A program made the position numbers and the translations under genes. The notes beneath the pieces are model-generated. The model was not told the DNA's origin, searched no databases, and was given only the letters and a program-made list of their open reading frames with translations. Source: Patescibacteria group bacterium (GTDB lineage: Bacteria; Patescibacteriota; Minisyncoccia; Minisyncoccales; UBA5738). Taken from it: DNA of 55,262 bases. Where the stretch lies: contig JAKLGH010000009.1 of assembly GCA_022710775.1 (NCBI GenBank), positions 1 through 55,262 of the forward strand, given 5' to 3'. Each line of letters opens with the position of its first letter. Position 1 is the first letter of the stretch. Shown here one piece after another: positions 28,759-36,145 of the stretch.

Positions 28759-29793
28759 ATGCCAAAAACAACACCGCAATCCCCGTTCGTAAGAGTAGCA
28801 AAAAAAGTCTGCCCGGCCGTTATCACCATTGTCGTGTCGAAAGACTTGTCTAAGGTGGAAGGATTTTATTTCGTGCCCATGGGAGACCAGCAGATGGTCA
28901 TGCCAAAAGTAAACAATCAAAAAGGCAAAACCAAGGTTGGAGGCGGCTCCGGCTTCATTATCTCTTCGGACGGGTACATATTCACTTGCAGCCACGTGGT
29001 AGATGATCCTGACGCAAGTTATACCGTGATAGTCGACCCAAAACACAAATATGAAGCTAAAGTCCTGGCCAAGGATCCTCTGGTTGACGTAGCTATTTTA
29101 AAGATAGATGGCAAAAACTTTCCCTGTTTAGACATGGGAGATTCCGACGATATCGAGCTTGGAGAACAAGTCTTGGCTGTCGGCAATCCCCTGGGTGAAT
29201 TCGAAGATACCTTATCCGCCGGAATCGTTTCGGGGCTAAGCCGGAAAATTACGGCCTACGGAGGAACCGCCATGCGCGAAACAAGCCTCCGCGGCCTTAT
29301 TCAGACCGACGCGGCAATCAATCCCGGCAATTCGGGCGGGCCGCTGGTAAATATGGAAGGAGAAGCAATCGGAATCAACACAGCCATGGTCATGGGAGCT
29401 CAAAATCTCGGATTTGCCATACCGGTCAGCTATGGAAGAAAGATACTCGAAGAAGTTATGGCTTTCGGAAAAATTAAGCGCCCGTTTCTTGGAGTACGCT
29501 ACGTCGTTTTAAATGCCGAAATTTCTACGGCCAACAAACTGCCGATAGATTACGGCGCTTTAGTTGTTCGTGAAACTTTTGGCGAACCGGCAGTAATCAA
29601 AGGGACGGCGGCTGATAAAGCCGGATTGCAAGAGTATGATATTATTCTGGAATTCGGAGACCAAAAGATCTGCCACGAAAAACTGCTCACCGACGTCCTG
29701 CAAGAATGCAAGATCGGTGAAGACGTGCCGATGAAGGTTTTACGGGACGGGAAAGAAATAAAATTATCGGTCAGGCTTCAAGAACGCAAATAA
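28759..29793 (+). CDS. HtrA/DegP-like serine protease with PDZ domain
   Basis: 344 aa. The trypsin-like triad is visible: His79 in FTCSHVVDD, Asp110 in DPLVDVAILK, and Ser192 in NPGNSGGPLVN. The oxyanion and substrate strands LGEQVLAVGNPLGEFEDTLS and LGFAIPVSYGRKILEE are typical of S1C proteases. A PDZ domain (about 235-340: FLGVRYVVLNAE, GTAADKAGLQEYDIILEFGD) binds C-termini of substrates. No signal peptide or N-terminal membrane helix is seen, unlike most HtrA proteins, so it may work in the cytoplasm or leave by another route. The gene is the only plus-strand gene of the area, with its own promoter and terminator. Confidence 0.92.
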   Translation: MPKTTPQSPFVRVAKKVCPAVITIVVSKDLSKVEGFYFVPMGDQQMVMPKVNNQKGKTKVGGGSGFIISSDGYIFTCSHVVDDPDASYTVIVDPKHKYEAKVLAKDPLVDVAILKIDGKNFPCLDMGDSDDIELGEQVLAVGNPLGEFEDTLSAGIVSGLSRKITAYGGTAMRETSLRGLIQTDAAINPGNSGGPLVNMEGEAIGINTAMVMGAQNLGFAIPVSYGRKILEEVMAFGKIKRPFLGVRYVVLNAEISTANKLPIDYGALVVRETFGEPAVIKGTAADKAGLQEYDIILEFGDQKICHEKLLTDVLQECKIGEDVPMKVLRDGKEIKLSVRLQERK

Positions 29794-29817
29794 ACTAACG
29801 AAAATTAAGAATATTTT

Positions 29818-29842
29818 CCCCGCCCTAATGGCGGGGTTTTTG
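29818..29842 (+). terminator. Terminator of the HtrA-like gene
   Basis: CCCCGCC/GGCGGGG stem with TTTTT. Confidence 0.85.
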
Positions 29843-29857
29843 ATTGAACCAAGAAAA

Positions 29858-29879
29858 AAGCTCATTTTCCGATGAGCTT
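29858..29879 (-). terminator. Terminator of gene at 29878
   Basis: AAGCTCAT/ATGAGCTT stem followed by TTTTTCTT on the minus strand, overlapping the stop codon. Confidence 0.75.
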
Positions 29880-30165
29880 AACGCGAACCGCGCTTTTCAT
29901 GTTTTAACAATAGCCCGGCCATATCTCCTTCAATCTCAAGCAAATCAAGCGCCGGATCATTGCCTTCGGGCAGCATCATTGCTTCAGCGTTAAGTCCGGG
30001 CGCCAATTCCTGGAAGAAGGCGGCGAACACAAAGGGATATTCTTCTTTAAATTCCACCGGCTCTTCGACCCTGATGGTTATGCCCAGAATTTCTCCTTTA
30101 ATAACCGCCAACGGATAAACCCGGGGCATGGCTTTATTTCTCCTTTTTTCAACGAATAGTGCCAT
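29878..30165 (-). CDS. Small hypothetical protein (95 aa)
   Basis: Soluble, acidic C-terminal half, no cysteine and no signal peptide. A first strand-rich part (PRVYPLAVIKGEILGITIRV) is followed by an alpha-rich acidic tail (LPEGNDPALDLLEIEGDMAG). The start is supported by the strong ribosome site AAGGAGG 5 nt before ATG 30165, and the stop by an overlapping terminator. No family is recognised. The upstream 160 bp contain an 8-bp inverted repeat GCCTAAAT/ATTTAGGC (30233-30279) and a TTGACA but no well-placed -10. Confidence 0.65.
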   Translation of the reverse strand: MALFVEKRRNKAMPRVYPLAVIKGEILGITIRVEEPVEFKEEYPFVFAAFFQELAPGLNAEAMMLPEGNDPALDLLEIEGDMAGLLLKHEKRGSR

Positions 30166-30326
30166 ACAAACCTCCTTATTTCAATGATCTGACTATTACT
30201 TTGAATATTTTAAAAACTTTGTCAAACATAATGCCTAAATTAATAACGGCACTACGCCTGTTTTATTCGTCATTTAGGCAAAAGACAGCAAAATTAAAAA
30301 CTTGGCTTGGCTGGATTTTCCGATCA

Positions 30327-30644
30327 TTAGACTTTATCTTTGTCCAGCAATAAAGCTTTACCCGCAGCTTCTTCTTCCAAGGTTACCCCATTAACGTCAT
30401 AATGGACATTTTGGCGGAATACTTTGTTCCCTGCTTTCTTCCACTTAATTACGAATTTGTTCACTAAACGCTCTACCTCCTCTTGGGGCCAAGTTTCAAG
30501 CATCACTTTTCGGCGTACCCACTCATGGGATGCAGCCCACAATATTCTTGTTTTCCATTCCTTGTTATCGGAAATAAAATAAATTCGGCCCCAATAAAAA
30601 CCGGTTTTTGATTCAAACTTAAATTTCTCTTTAATGATTTTCAT
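30327..30644 (-). CDS. Hypothetical protein (105 aa)
   Basis: The start MKIIKEKFKFESKTGFYWGR at 30644 is preferred because the longer frame to 30671 would begin inside the pheT terminator. Soluble, Trp- and Lys-rich (YWGRIYFISDNKEWKTRILW, then ASHEWVRRKVMLETWPQEEV), with an acidic C-terminus. No recognised domain. It lies downstream of pheT on the same strand but beyond its terminator. Confidence 0.6.
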   Translation of the reverse strand: MKIIKEKFKFESKTGFYWGRIYFISDNKEWKTRILWAASHEWVRRKVMLETWPQEEVERLVNKFVIKWKKAGNKVFRQNVHYDVNGVTLEEEAAGKALLLDKDKV

Positions 30645-30665
30645 ATTATTGCTCTTTGCACAAAA

Positions 30666-30689
30666 AAACACTTCGGCACGGAAGTGTTT
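30666..30689 (-). terminator. Terminator of pheST
   Basis: AAACACTTC/GAAGTGTTT stem followed by TTTTG on the minus strand. Confidence 0.8.
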
Positions 30690-30710
30690 TATAAGTTTTT
30701 GGAAAATGAA

Positions 30711-32729
30711 TTACGATTTTTTCGATTGTAGATCATTTAAAATCACGGCATTTATCTTTTTGGCGTCGGGATCGCTTAATCCGGTATAGGTTATCCTGAT
30801 CGTGTGCTTCACGATATCATTTTCAAAAAATTTGTCTACAATGTCTAAACTCCAAAAGTTGGTTTTTGGAATTCCATTCTTTATTTTTTCTATTACGTCC
30901 TCGATCTTCTCGCTTTTCTGAGTCTGGACATTCATATCCAAAACTACCAGCTTCTCGATAAGTTCAACGACGGGATTTGTCGCATCGGCCTTAATTTTTT
31001 CCAGCACATCAATGTTAAGCTCGGCAAAATAAGCGTTTTTCTTTTCTTGGAAGCCAATATCTTTGCTAAACGCCTCCCGCTTCAATTTATAGAAAATACC
31101 GCAAGCTTTACCGGCTACGATTATTTCCCAACAGGAATCAGGGTTGCCCGTTTCGGGCACGATTTTGGGCGCGCCGTACCGGATATCGCTATAACCAAGC
31201 ATCCGAATCATACTCTCGATGTTGTTTTTAAAGCCGGTTATCGTTTTTTCCTTAGAAAAAGACAGAACTCCAAAGCTTTCCCGTTCCAGGAATTTCCCGT
31301 CTCTTTTTCCGAATATCTTTCCGCTTTCAAAAATGTCGATCCAGGAAATATTCTTTTTTTTGAATTCCTGCGCCTGTTTGACCAGCCCTATGACCAGCGA
31401 CTGGCGCAATTCAGGATATAATTCGTTCACCGCGTTCTCGGCCAGGATCGTTTCCCATCCCTGGTAATTAGCTTTGGCATTCTCGTTTCTTTCGCAAAGA
31501 GGCAAAGATAAAATTTCGTCGAATCCGTTATGATGAAGGATGCTCTTCATTTTCTGGACCAGCTTGATATGGCAGGGCGTAATGTCTTTTGTAGCTTTGA
31601 ATACCGGAGTCTCATCCGCCGGTATCCTTTGGTATCCGTGGATCCTCACCGCTTCCTCGATCAAGTCCTCCGGCAGGGATATATCAGTCCGGAAACTCGG
31701 AACAAGAACCGCATACGAATTTTTACTCTTTTGTTTAACCGTAAAACCAAGATTTTTCAGAATCCTGGCCGATATGGCCGGCTTAATATCGATTCCGGAA
31801 AACACGCTAACCATTTCGGCATTGAAATTAATAATATTTTTTTTCGGTTTAACCGGATAATGCTCAAAAGTATCCGACACGATCTTTCCTTTGGCGTATT
31901 TCAGAATCAACGAAATTAACTGACAGAAAGCGGCGGCGGATTCTTCCGGATCCAAATCTTTTTCCAGACGGGAGCTTGCTTCAGTCACAATCCTGGTGTC
32001 GCGGGAATTCTTTCTAATAACCGCTCCGTTATAAACAGCCATTTCGACAAAAAGATTGCTGGTTGTTGAGCTGATCTCGGCTTCCTTTCCGCCGACTATC
32101 CCGGCCAGAGCCAGTATCTTTTCTCCATCTTTAATAACTACGCCGTCGTTTTTCTCCAATACGACCGCGGATCCGTCGAGCGTGGTAATCCTTTCCCCGG
32201 CTTTTGCCCTAGTCCATGATATTTTTCCGGCAACCTTATCCAAATCCAAAAGATGGGAAGGATATCCCGTAACAATCATTACGTAATTGGAAAGATCAAC
32301 CAGTAAATTTTTACTGTTTAATCCGTAAATACTCAAAAATTCTTTTAGCCAAACCGGCGATTCGGTATTTTTGACTCCGCTCATCTTAACAGCCAAAACG
32401 CGTTTTACGTCGTTTGTTCCAGCCGATATTGCCACCTTCAGGCTCTCCTTCCCTTTTATCTTGGTTATTTTGGTTATTGCAAACTTCGGCAAAACCAATT
32501 TTAATCCGTAATAGGCGGCAATTTCTCGGGCAATGCCGTAAACGGAGAAGCAATCGGCGCGGTTTTGGCGCACCTCAAAGCTCAATAGCCAATCTTTTTT
32601 TTCCTTATACTTTATCTCCTCGAAACCGTCCAGCATCAAACCAGCCATTGTCAAAACTTCGCCTATTTCACGGGGCTTGGCTTTCAATCCCGGTACGAGT
32701 TTTTTTATTTCGCTATAAATTACCTTCAT
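30711..32729 (-). CDS. pheT: Phenylalanyl-tRNA synthetase beta subunit, short form
   Basis: 672 aa against about 800 for the usual subunit. It begins MKVIYSEIKKLVPGL and goes from MAGLMLDGFEEIKY straight into FEVRQNRADCFSVYGIAREI, so the EMAP/OB tRNA-binding domain normally inserted there is missing. The B3/B4 editing region is present, as is the C-terminal FDX-ACB domain (VVLDMNVQTQKSEKIEDVIE), which binds the tRNA anticodon stem. The start codon overlaps the pheS end by 17 bp, so the subunits are translationally coupled. With PheS it forms the (alpha-beta)2 enzyme that charges tRNA-Phe; that tRNA gene is at 21308. Loss of the tRNA-binding domain is common in reduced genomes. Confidence 0.95.
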   Translation of the reverse strand: MKVIYSEIKKLVPGLKAKPREIGEVLTMAGLMLDGFEEIKYKEKKDWLLSFEVRQNRADCFSVYGIAREIAAYYGLKLVLPKFAITKITKIKGKESLKVAISAGTNDVKRVLAVKMSGVKNTESPVWLKEFLSIYGLNSKNLLVDLSNYVMIVTGYPSHLLDLDKVAGKISWTRAKAGERITTLDGSAVVLEKNDGVVIKDGEKILALAGIVGGKEAEISSTTSNLFVEMAVYNGAVIRKNSRDTRIVTEASSRLEKDLDPEESAAAFCQLISLILKYAKGKIVSDTFEHYPVKPKKNIINFNAEMVSVFSGIDIKPAISARILKNLGFTVKQKSKNSYAVLVPSFRTDISLPEDLIEEAVRIHGYQRIPADETPVFKATKDITPCHIKLVQKMKSILHHNGFDEILSLPLCERNENAKANYQGWETILAENAVNELYPELRQSLVIGLVKQAQEFKKKNISWIDIFESGKIFGKRDGKFLERESFGVLSFSKEKTITGFKNNIESMIRMLGYSDIRYGAPKIVPETGNPDSCWEIIVAGKACGIFYKLKREAFSKDIGFQEKKNAYFAELNIDVLEKIKADATNPVVELIEKLVVLDMNVQTQKSEKIEDVIEKIKNGIPKTNFWSLDIVDKFFENDIVKHTIRITYTGLSDPDAKKINAVILNDLQSKKS

Positions 32730-33738
32730 TTTCGTGGTATTTATATCCCAAATTGCCGCCAAGCAGCGTCCGGATATCAGTAATATTATACTTGGCCATC
32801 ACCCAGCGGTCCAAACCCAGGCCAAAGGCGAATCCCATCCATTTAGCGGTATCGATTCCGGCCATTTTCATAACGTTGGGATGAATGATTCCGGCTCCGC
32901 CCATTTCGATCCAGCCCACCCCCTTGCACAGAGGACATCCCTTTCCCTTGCATTGGAAACATTGCATATCCGGCCCCACTCCGGGCTCCACCTCCGGATA
33001 ATATTTGTTGCGATAACGGACGTTCACGTTAAAACCGTACATTTTTTTGAAAACCAGGTTCAAGGTAGAAAAAAGATCCTTTAAACTCACCCGCTCCAAA
33101 ACAACAACTCCTTGATAATGGTGAAAGATAAAATGGTTGCTCTTGTTTGCTTTTTCGTTCCGGTAAACGCGGCCCGGAGTTACAACTTTGAACGGAGGTT
33201 TATAATTGGCCAAGGTCCGGGATTCGACCGAAGACATCTGCGTCCGAAGCATAATGTTTGGCTCTTTAAGATAAATCGTATCCTGCATGCCGCGCGCCGG
33301 ATGATCGCTTGGGACGTTTAAGCGCTGAAAACAAAATTCGTCGGTTTCTATTTCCGGACCGTCAACGATACTGTACCCCATGGAAAGAAATATTTTGTTC
33401 ATCTCGTTGATCGTTTCCGTGATGGGATGTAAATGCCCGATCTTGGGCGGGTTGATTTCCAATTCCTCAACATCGTCTTGGAGCGAACTTTTCCTGCTGT
33501 CTTCGATAAAGCCTTTTTCAAGTTCCTTTACCCGGATTTCGCATTCGTTAGCGAACCGGTTGATTTCCTGGCCAGCCTTCCGCTTTTCATCATCGTCCAA
33601 ATTTTTCAACTCGGAAAACAAGCCGCGGATAGCGCCCTTCTTCCCGAGATACTTATGCGAAAAATCCCTCAACTCTTGAGGGGTTTTTACGTCTGCCAGT
33701 TCTTTTTCAACCGCCAATTTCAACTCGTTGTAATCCAT
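32713..33738 (-). CDS. pheS: Phenylalanyl-tRNA synthetase alpha subunit
   Basis: 341 aa, normal length. The N-terminal coiled coil (KYLGKKGAIRGLFSELKNLD) is followed by the class II catalytic core. Motif 2 is RVYRNEKANKSNHFIFHHYQ with the ATP-binding Arg, and motif 3 is FGLGLDRWVMAKYNITDIRTLL. PHHxxF-type recognition residues are seen at HLHPITETINEMNKIFLSMG. A small metal-binding-like insert with paired cysteines (CFQCKGKGCPLCKGVGW) replaces the usual short loop, as in several bacterial lineages. The promoter has TACAAT at about 33770. It makes Phe-AMP and transfers Phe to tRNA-Phe with PheT. Confidence 0.96.
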   Translation of the reverse strand: MDYNELKLAVEKELADVKTPQELRDFSHKYLGKKGAIRGLFSELKNLDDDEKRKAGQEINRFANECEIRVKELEKGFIEDSRKSSLQDDVEELEINPPKIGHLHPITETINEMNKIFLSMGYSIVDGPEIETDEFCFQRLNVPSDHPARGMQDTIYLKEPNIMLRTQMSSVESRTLANYKPPFKVVTPGRVYRNEKANKSNHFIFHHYQGVVVLERVSLKDLFSTLNLVFKKMYGFNVNVRYRNKYYPEVEPGVGPDMQCFQCKGKGCPLCKGVGWIEMGGAGIIHPNVMKMAGIDTAKWMGFAFGLGLDRWVMAKYNITDIRTLLGGNLGYKYHENEGNL

Positions 33739-33795
33739 ATCCGCATACTGATTTCACAAGCTCATTGTACCCGATTTTGATCAAAAGTAAATGTT

Positions 33796-34455
33796 TTAAC
33801 CAATAAGATCTTTTATCTCGAGCAAAGAATCAATTTTTTTCCAGGCCACCTTTTCCATTTTTTCGGCATAGGGACGCATGGCAATACCGTGTTTTGTGGC
33901 TATGAATGCTTCGTAATCATTTTCGCTGTCTCCGACAAAAATCATTTTATCCGCGGGAACGGAAAATTTTTTCGATAGTTCTTCGATCCGCTTTAATTTT
34001 GCTTTTCCCTGGCTTTTACCGTATTTGATCTTTGACAGATTCCCCTGATTGTCGAATTCCAGCGACGCGTGCCCAAAGAAACCGTCGGCTCCGGCCTTTT
34101 GCGCGATGATGCCGACGTAAAGATCTATGCCGCCGGAAATCAGATAAATCAGATATCCCCTTTCTTTGAGATAACTTATCAAATCGTTTGCCTCACGTTT
34201 CAAATAAACCCTCCGGAAAATAGCCTCAATGTGCTCCTTGCTCGCCTTACCGCTTTGCCGGAACAATTCTTCAACAATACTTACACCCTTATTGAAAGAT
34301 ATTGTGCCGTTCTCCGTCCGTTGGTAAATTTCGGTTATTTTTTCAACCGAACATCCCAGGTTCAGCGTCAAAAATACCCATGACGATTTGTTCTCCACCA
34401 AAGTGCCGTCAACATCGAAACAGATGATTTTTGTCTTGTTATCAATTTTAAACAT
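33796..34455 (-). CDS. HAD-family phosphatase (phosphoserine phosphatase-like)
   Basis: 219 aa. HAD motif I is CFDVDGTLVENKSS with the nucleophilic Asp and the acid Asp two residues on. Motif II is LIYLISGGI, motif III uses Lys in YGKSQGKAKLKRI, and motif IV is FVGDSENDYEAF. The SGG and the GDSxND motifs suggest the SerB/PSP-like subclass I with a helical C1 cap (about 35-90). Substrate is unknown; a serine-biosynthesis role is not supported by neighbours. It follows pheS divergently spaced by about 60 bp, same strand. Confidence 0.85.
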   Translation of the reverse strand: MFKIDNKTKIICFDVDGTLVENKSSWVFLTLNLGCSVEKITEIYQRTENGTISFNKGVSIVEELFRQSGKASKEHIEAIFRRVYLKREANDLISYLKERGYLIYLISGGIDLYVGIIAQKAGADGFFGHASLEFDNQGNLSKIKYGKSQGKAKLKRIEELSKKFSVPADKMIFVGDSENDYEAFIATKHGIAMRPYAEKMEKVAWKKIDSLLEIKDLIG

Positions 34456-34510
34456 TCGATTATTTTATCAAACAAACTGCAGGCTGGCTACCAACCGCGT
34501 CCCAACCAAT

Positions 34511-34531
34511 AAAAAACCGGCTAAGAGCCGG
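34511..34531 (-). terminator. Terminator after gene at 34521
   Basis: CCGGCT/AGCCGG stem followed on the minus strand by TTTTTT; it overlaps the stop codon. Confidence 0.75.
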
Positions 34532-35057
34532 ATCCGTGCATCTGTTCATAAGCGCGTCTTATGCGGTCCATATCGATTTCGGGAACAGTTTCGGCAATCT
34601 TTAAACCGGCTTCCAAGCCGTCAAGCCGAACTACTAAAATCGTTTCTATCTCGAGAAATATTCTTGCCGACAAGCAATGCGCCTTCAGATAAGCCGCGAG
34701 CGCTTCCGCGATCATCAAAGGATCTTCGGTCTTGATCTGCCGCTCCAGTTCTCCAAGCGAGCAAAAATACATTGCGTCAATCTTTCTGGTCTCCCTTGCG
34801 TCCCGCAAGGCCTGCATCAAGATCAGCAGATCCTTCAAACCGATCCTTTGCGACAACAAGCGGTCAAATAACTCGTAAAAAGACAGCAGATGCTGGTTTG
34901 GCCGGCTGAATGCCATACAGATCAAACCGTAGTTTGACATAGTTTTTAACCGTGACCGGATAAAAAATGCGTTCAGCAATATCCTTTCCTGGCGGAAACA
35001 CCTTGGCCTAGGCAGCAAACCGATCGTTTCTTCGATATACTCATCGCTTTCTTCCAT
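34521..35057 (-). CDS. Hypothetical helical protein (178 aa)
   Basis: The start MEESDEYIEETIGLLPRPRC at 35057 follows AAAGGTG, whereas the longer frame to 35120 begins in a sequence resembling the structured RNA region. Soluble and almost wholly alpha-helical (LSFYELFDRLLSQRIGLKDL, then KTEDPLMIAEALAAYLKAHC). No recognised domain. The candidate structured RNA at 35135-35395 lies directly upstream on the same strand and may be its leader. Confidence 0.6.
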   Translation of the reverse strand: MEESDEYIEETIGLLPRPRCFRQERILLNAFFIRSRLKTMSNYGLICMAFSRPNQHLLSFYELFDRLLSQRIGLKDLLILMQALRDARETRKIDAMYFCSLGELERQIKTEDPLMIAEALAAYLKAHCLSARIFLEIETILVVRLDGLEAGLKIAETVPEIDMDRIRRAYEQMHGSGS

Positions 35058-35134
35058 TTGATCACCTTTAAACGTGCTAAAAACAATAGTAAACGGTTTA
35101 TATTTTGATTGCAACCACAAAAAAATCTATTTGA

Positions 35135-35395
35135 AAAGAATGACACGTCCTCCCCGTGTTCCGGTTGCTCCTCCACCCGGGGTTTCATTAGGTCATCAAT
35201 GAGAACCCAACGTTAGCTTTTTTTGTCATCCGCAAAAAATTCTCGACATCCGAAGTATTTCTGATTTAAGAAGTGGTTTCTCATTAAAACAACTTACCAC
35301 GGCGATTACTCCTTGTTCAGAAAGGTGTCATTCATTCCCGCCTTCCAGCGGCCATATTACCTTCATGACTCCGCTTTTAGGCTGGGCTTTCTAGC
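35135..35395 (-). ncRNA. Candidate structured RNA, unrecognised
   Basis: A 9-bp closing stem joins GAATGACAC to GTGTCATTC (35325-35333 and 35138-35146), nearly 190 nt apart. Inside are GTGGT/ACCAC (about 35272-35299), GGGTTTCATT-type pairing with AATGAGAACCC (35180-35208) and CCCCG/CGGGG (35152-35182). A TCTTTTC run follows the closing stem. No ORF with a start fits the stretch, although one frame reads KAQPKSGVMKVIWPLEGGNE then a stop and another long readable segment, so a decayed transposon end (for example a tnpB 3' end with its guide RNA) is another reading. Confidence 0.4.
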
Positions 35396-35403
35396 TAAAG
35401 AAA

Positions 35404-35423
35404 AATCGCGGTTTCTCGCGATT
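35404..35423 (-). terminator. Terminator after gene at 35422
   Basis: AATCGCG/CGCGATT stem followed on the minus strand by TTTCTTT. Confidence 0.75.
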
Positions 35424-35742
35424 ATTTAATTAGTTTTGTGTCTAACGGAAATATCCGGTAGGAACTAGATTCTATTGGATTTTTAACAATGAGCGCTTGG
35501 AAATACGGTCCAAGAACGTGAGGCAAATCATGCCACGAAAAACATTTGGCTACCGCTTTTTCCTCGAATTTTTCTTTGGCAATGAATATTTCTGCTTCTT
35601 CTTGGGTTAAAAACGCGTTGGCCATACCGGATACGTTTGTCCAAGTTGCTCCATCCGATTCATCCCTGATCAGCCAAAAATGGTCGGGATGGGAAAAATC
35701 GATTTCCGCTTTTACCGATGCCCCATTGATAAAGATCTCCAT
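35422..35742 (-). CDS. Hypothetical protein (106 aa)
   Basis: Starts MEIFINGASVKAEIDFSHPD after the ribosome-site-like GAAGGTAG. Soluble; a beta-rich first part (FWLIRDESDGATWTNVSGMA) and a mixed end. No recognised domain. It has its own promoter (35790-35817) and an overlapping terminator, so it is a single-gene unit. Confidence 0.65.
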   Translation of the reverse strand: MEIFINGASVKAEIDFSHPDHFWLIRDESDGATWTNVSGMANAFLTQEEAEIFIAKEKFEEKAVAKCFSWHDLPHVLGPYFQALIVKNPIESSSYRIFPLDTKLIK

Positions 35743-35789
35743 CTTACTACCTTCATATTGCCAAGCCTTGTTGGCAAATACTGGCTATA

Positions 35790-35817
35790 GTTATATATTA
35801 TTGCGACATAATGTCAA
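35790..35817 (-). promoter_or_regulatory. Promoter of gene at 35422
   Basis: TTGACA (35812-35817), a 16-nt spacer and TATAAC (35790-35795) on the minus strand. Confidence 0.65.
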
Positions 35818-35881
35818 CGTAAAGCGCGAAGACAAAACGTAATAGAAAAAAGCTTGGATTATTCCAAGCTCATGCAATATT

Positions 35882-36145
35882 TTATTGAAAAATCAGGCAA
35901 TCCTCCTGTTCCTTCTGGTTGCTTTCAAACTTTACTATCCAGCCATGTTGTTGATCTCCGTAAAGTTCCATGATCTGCTGGATAACATTTCTGTTCCACT
36001 TTAATTCCGTTAAAGATATGGAAACAGACTTACCCGGGGAGTATTGTTCCGCCAATGTTAAATCAATAAAATCCTCCAGATATTCCAGCATCTTTTTTTC
36101 TTCCGTCGTTATTCTTTTCAGAAGATCGGGTTTTTTTACTGCCAT
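35882..36145 (-). CDS. Hypothetical protein (87 aa) coupled to the 430-aa gene
   Basis: Starts MAVKKPDLLKRITTEEKKML; helical N-terminal half, acidic (MLEYLEDFIDLTLAEQYSPG), then a beta-rich end. No recognised domain. Its start lies 10 bp inside the end of the 430-aa gene (stop at 36136), and GGTGGAGCAGGAATG in the overlap supplies a ribosome site. The overlap means the two proteins are made together and may form a complex (inference). Confidence 0.7.
   Translation of the reverse strand: MAVKKPDLLKRITTEEKKMLEYLEDFIDLTLAEQYSPGKSVSISLTELKWNRNVIQQIMELYGDQQHGWIVKFESNQKEQEDCLIFQ

Noticed and set aside
34973-35188. Minus-strand frame across the start region of the 178-aa gene
   Set aside because: It crosses the closing stem of the candidate RNA and has a poor start; the 35057 start has a ribosome site.
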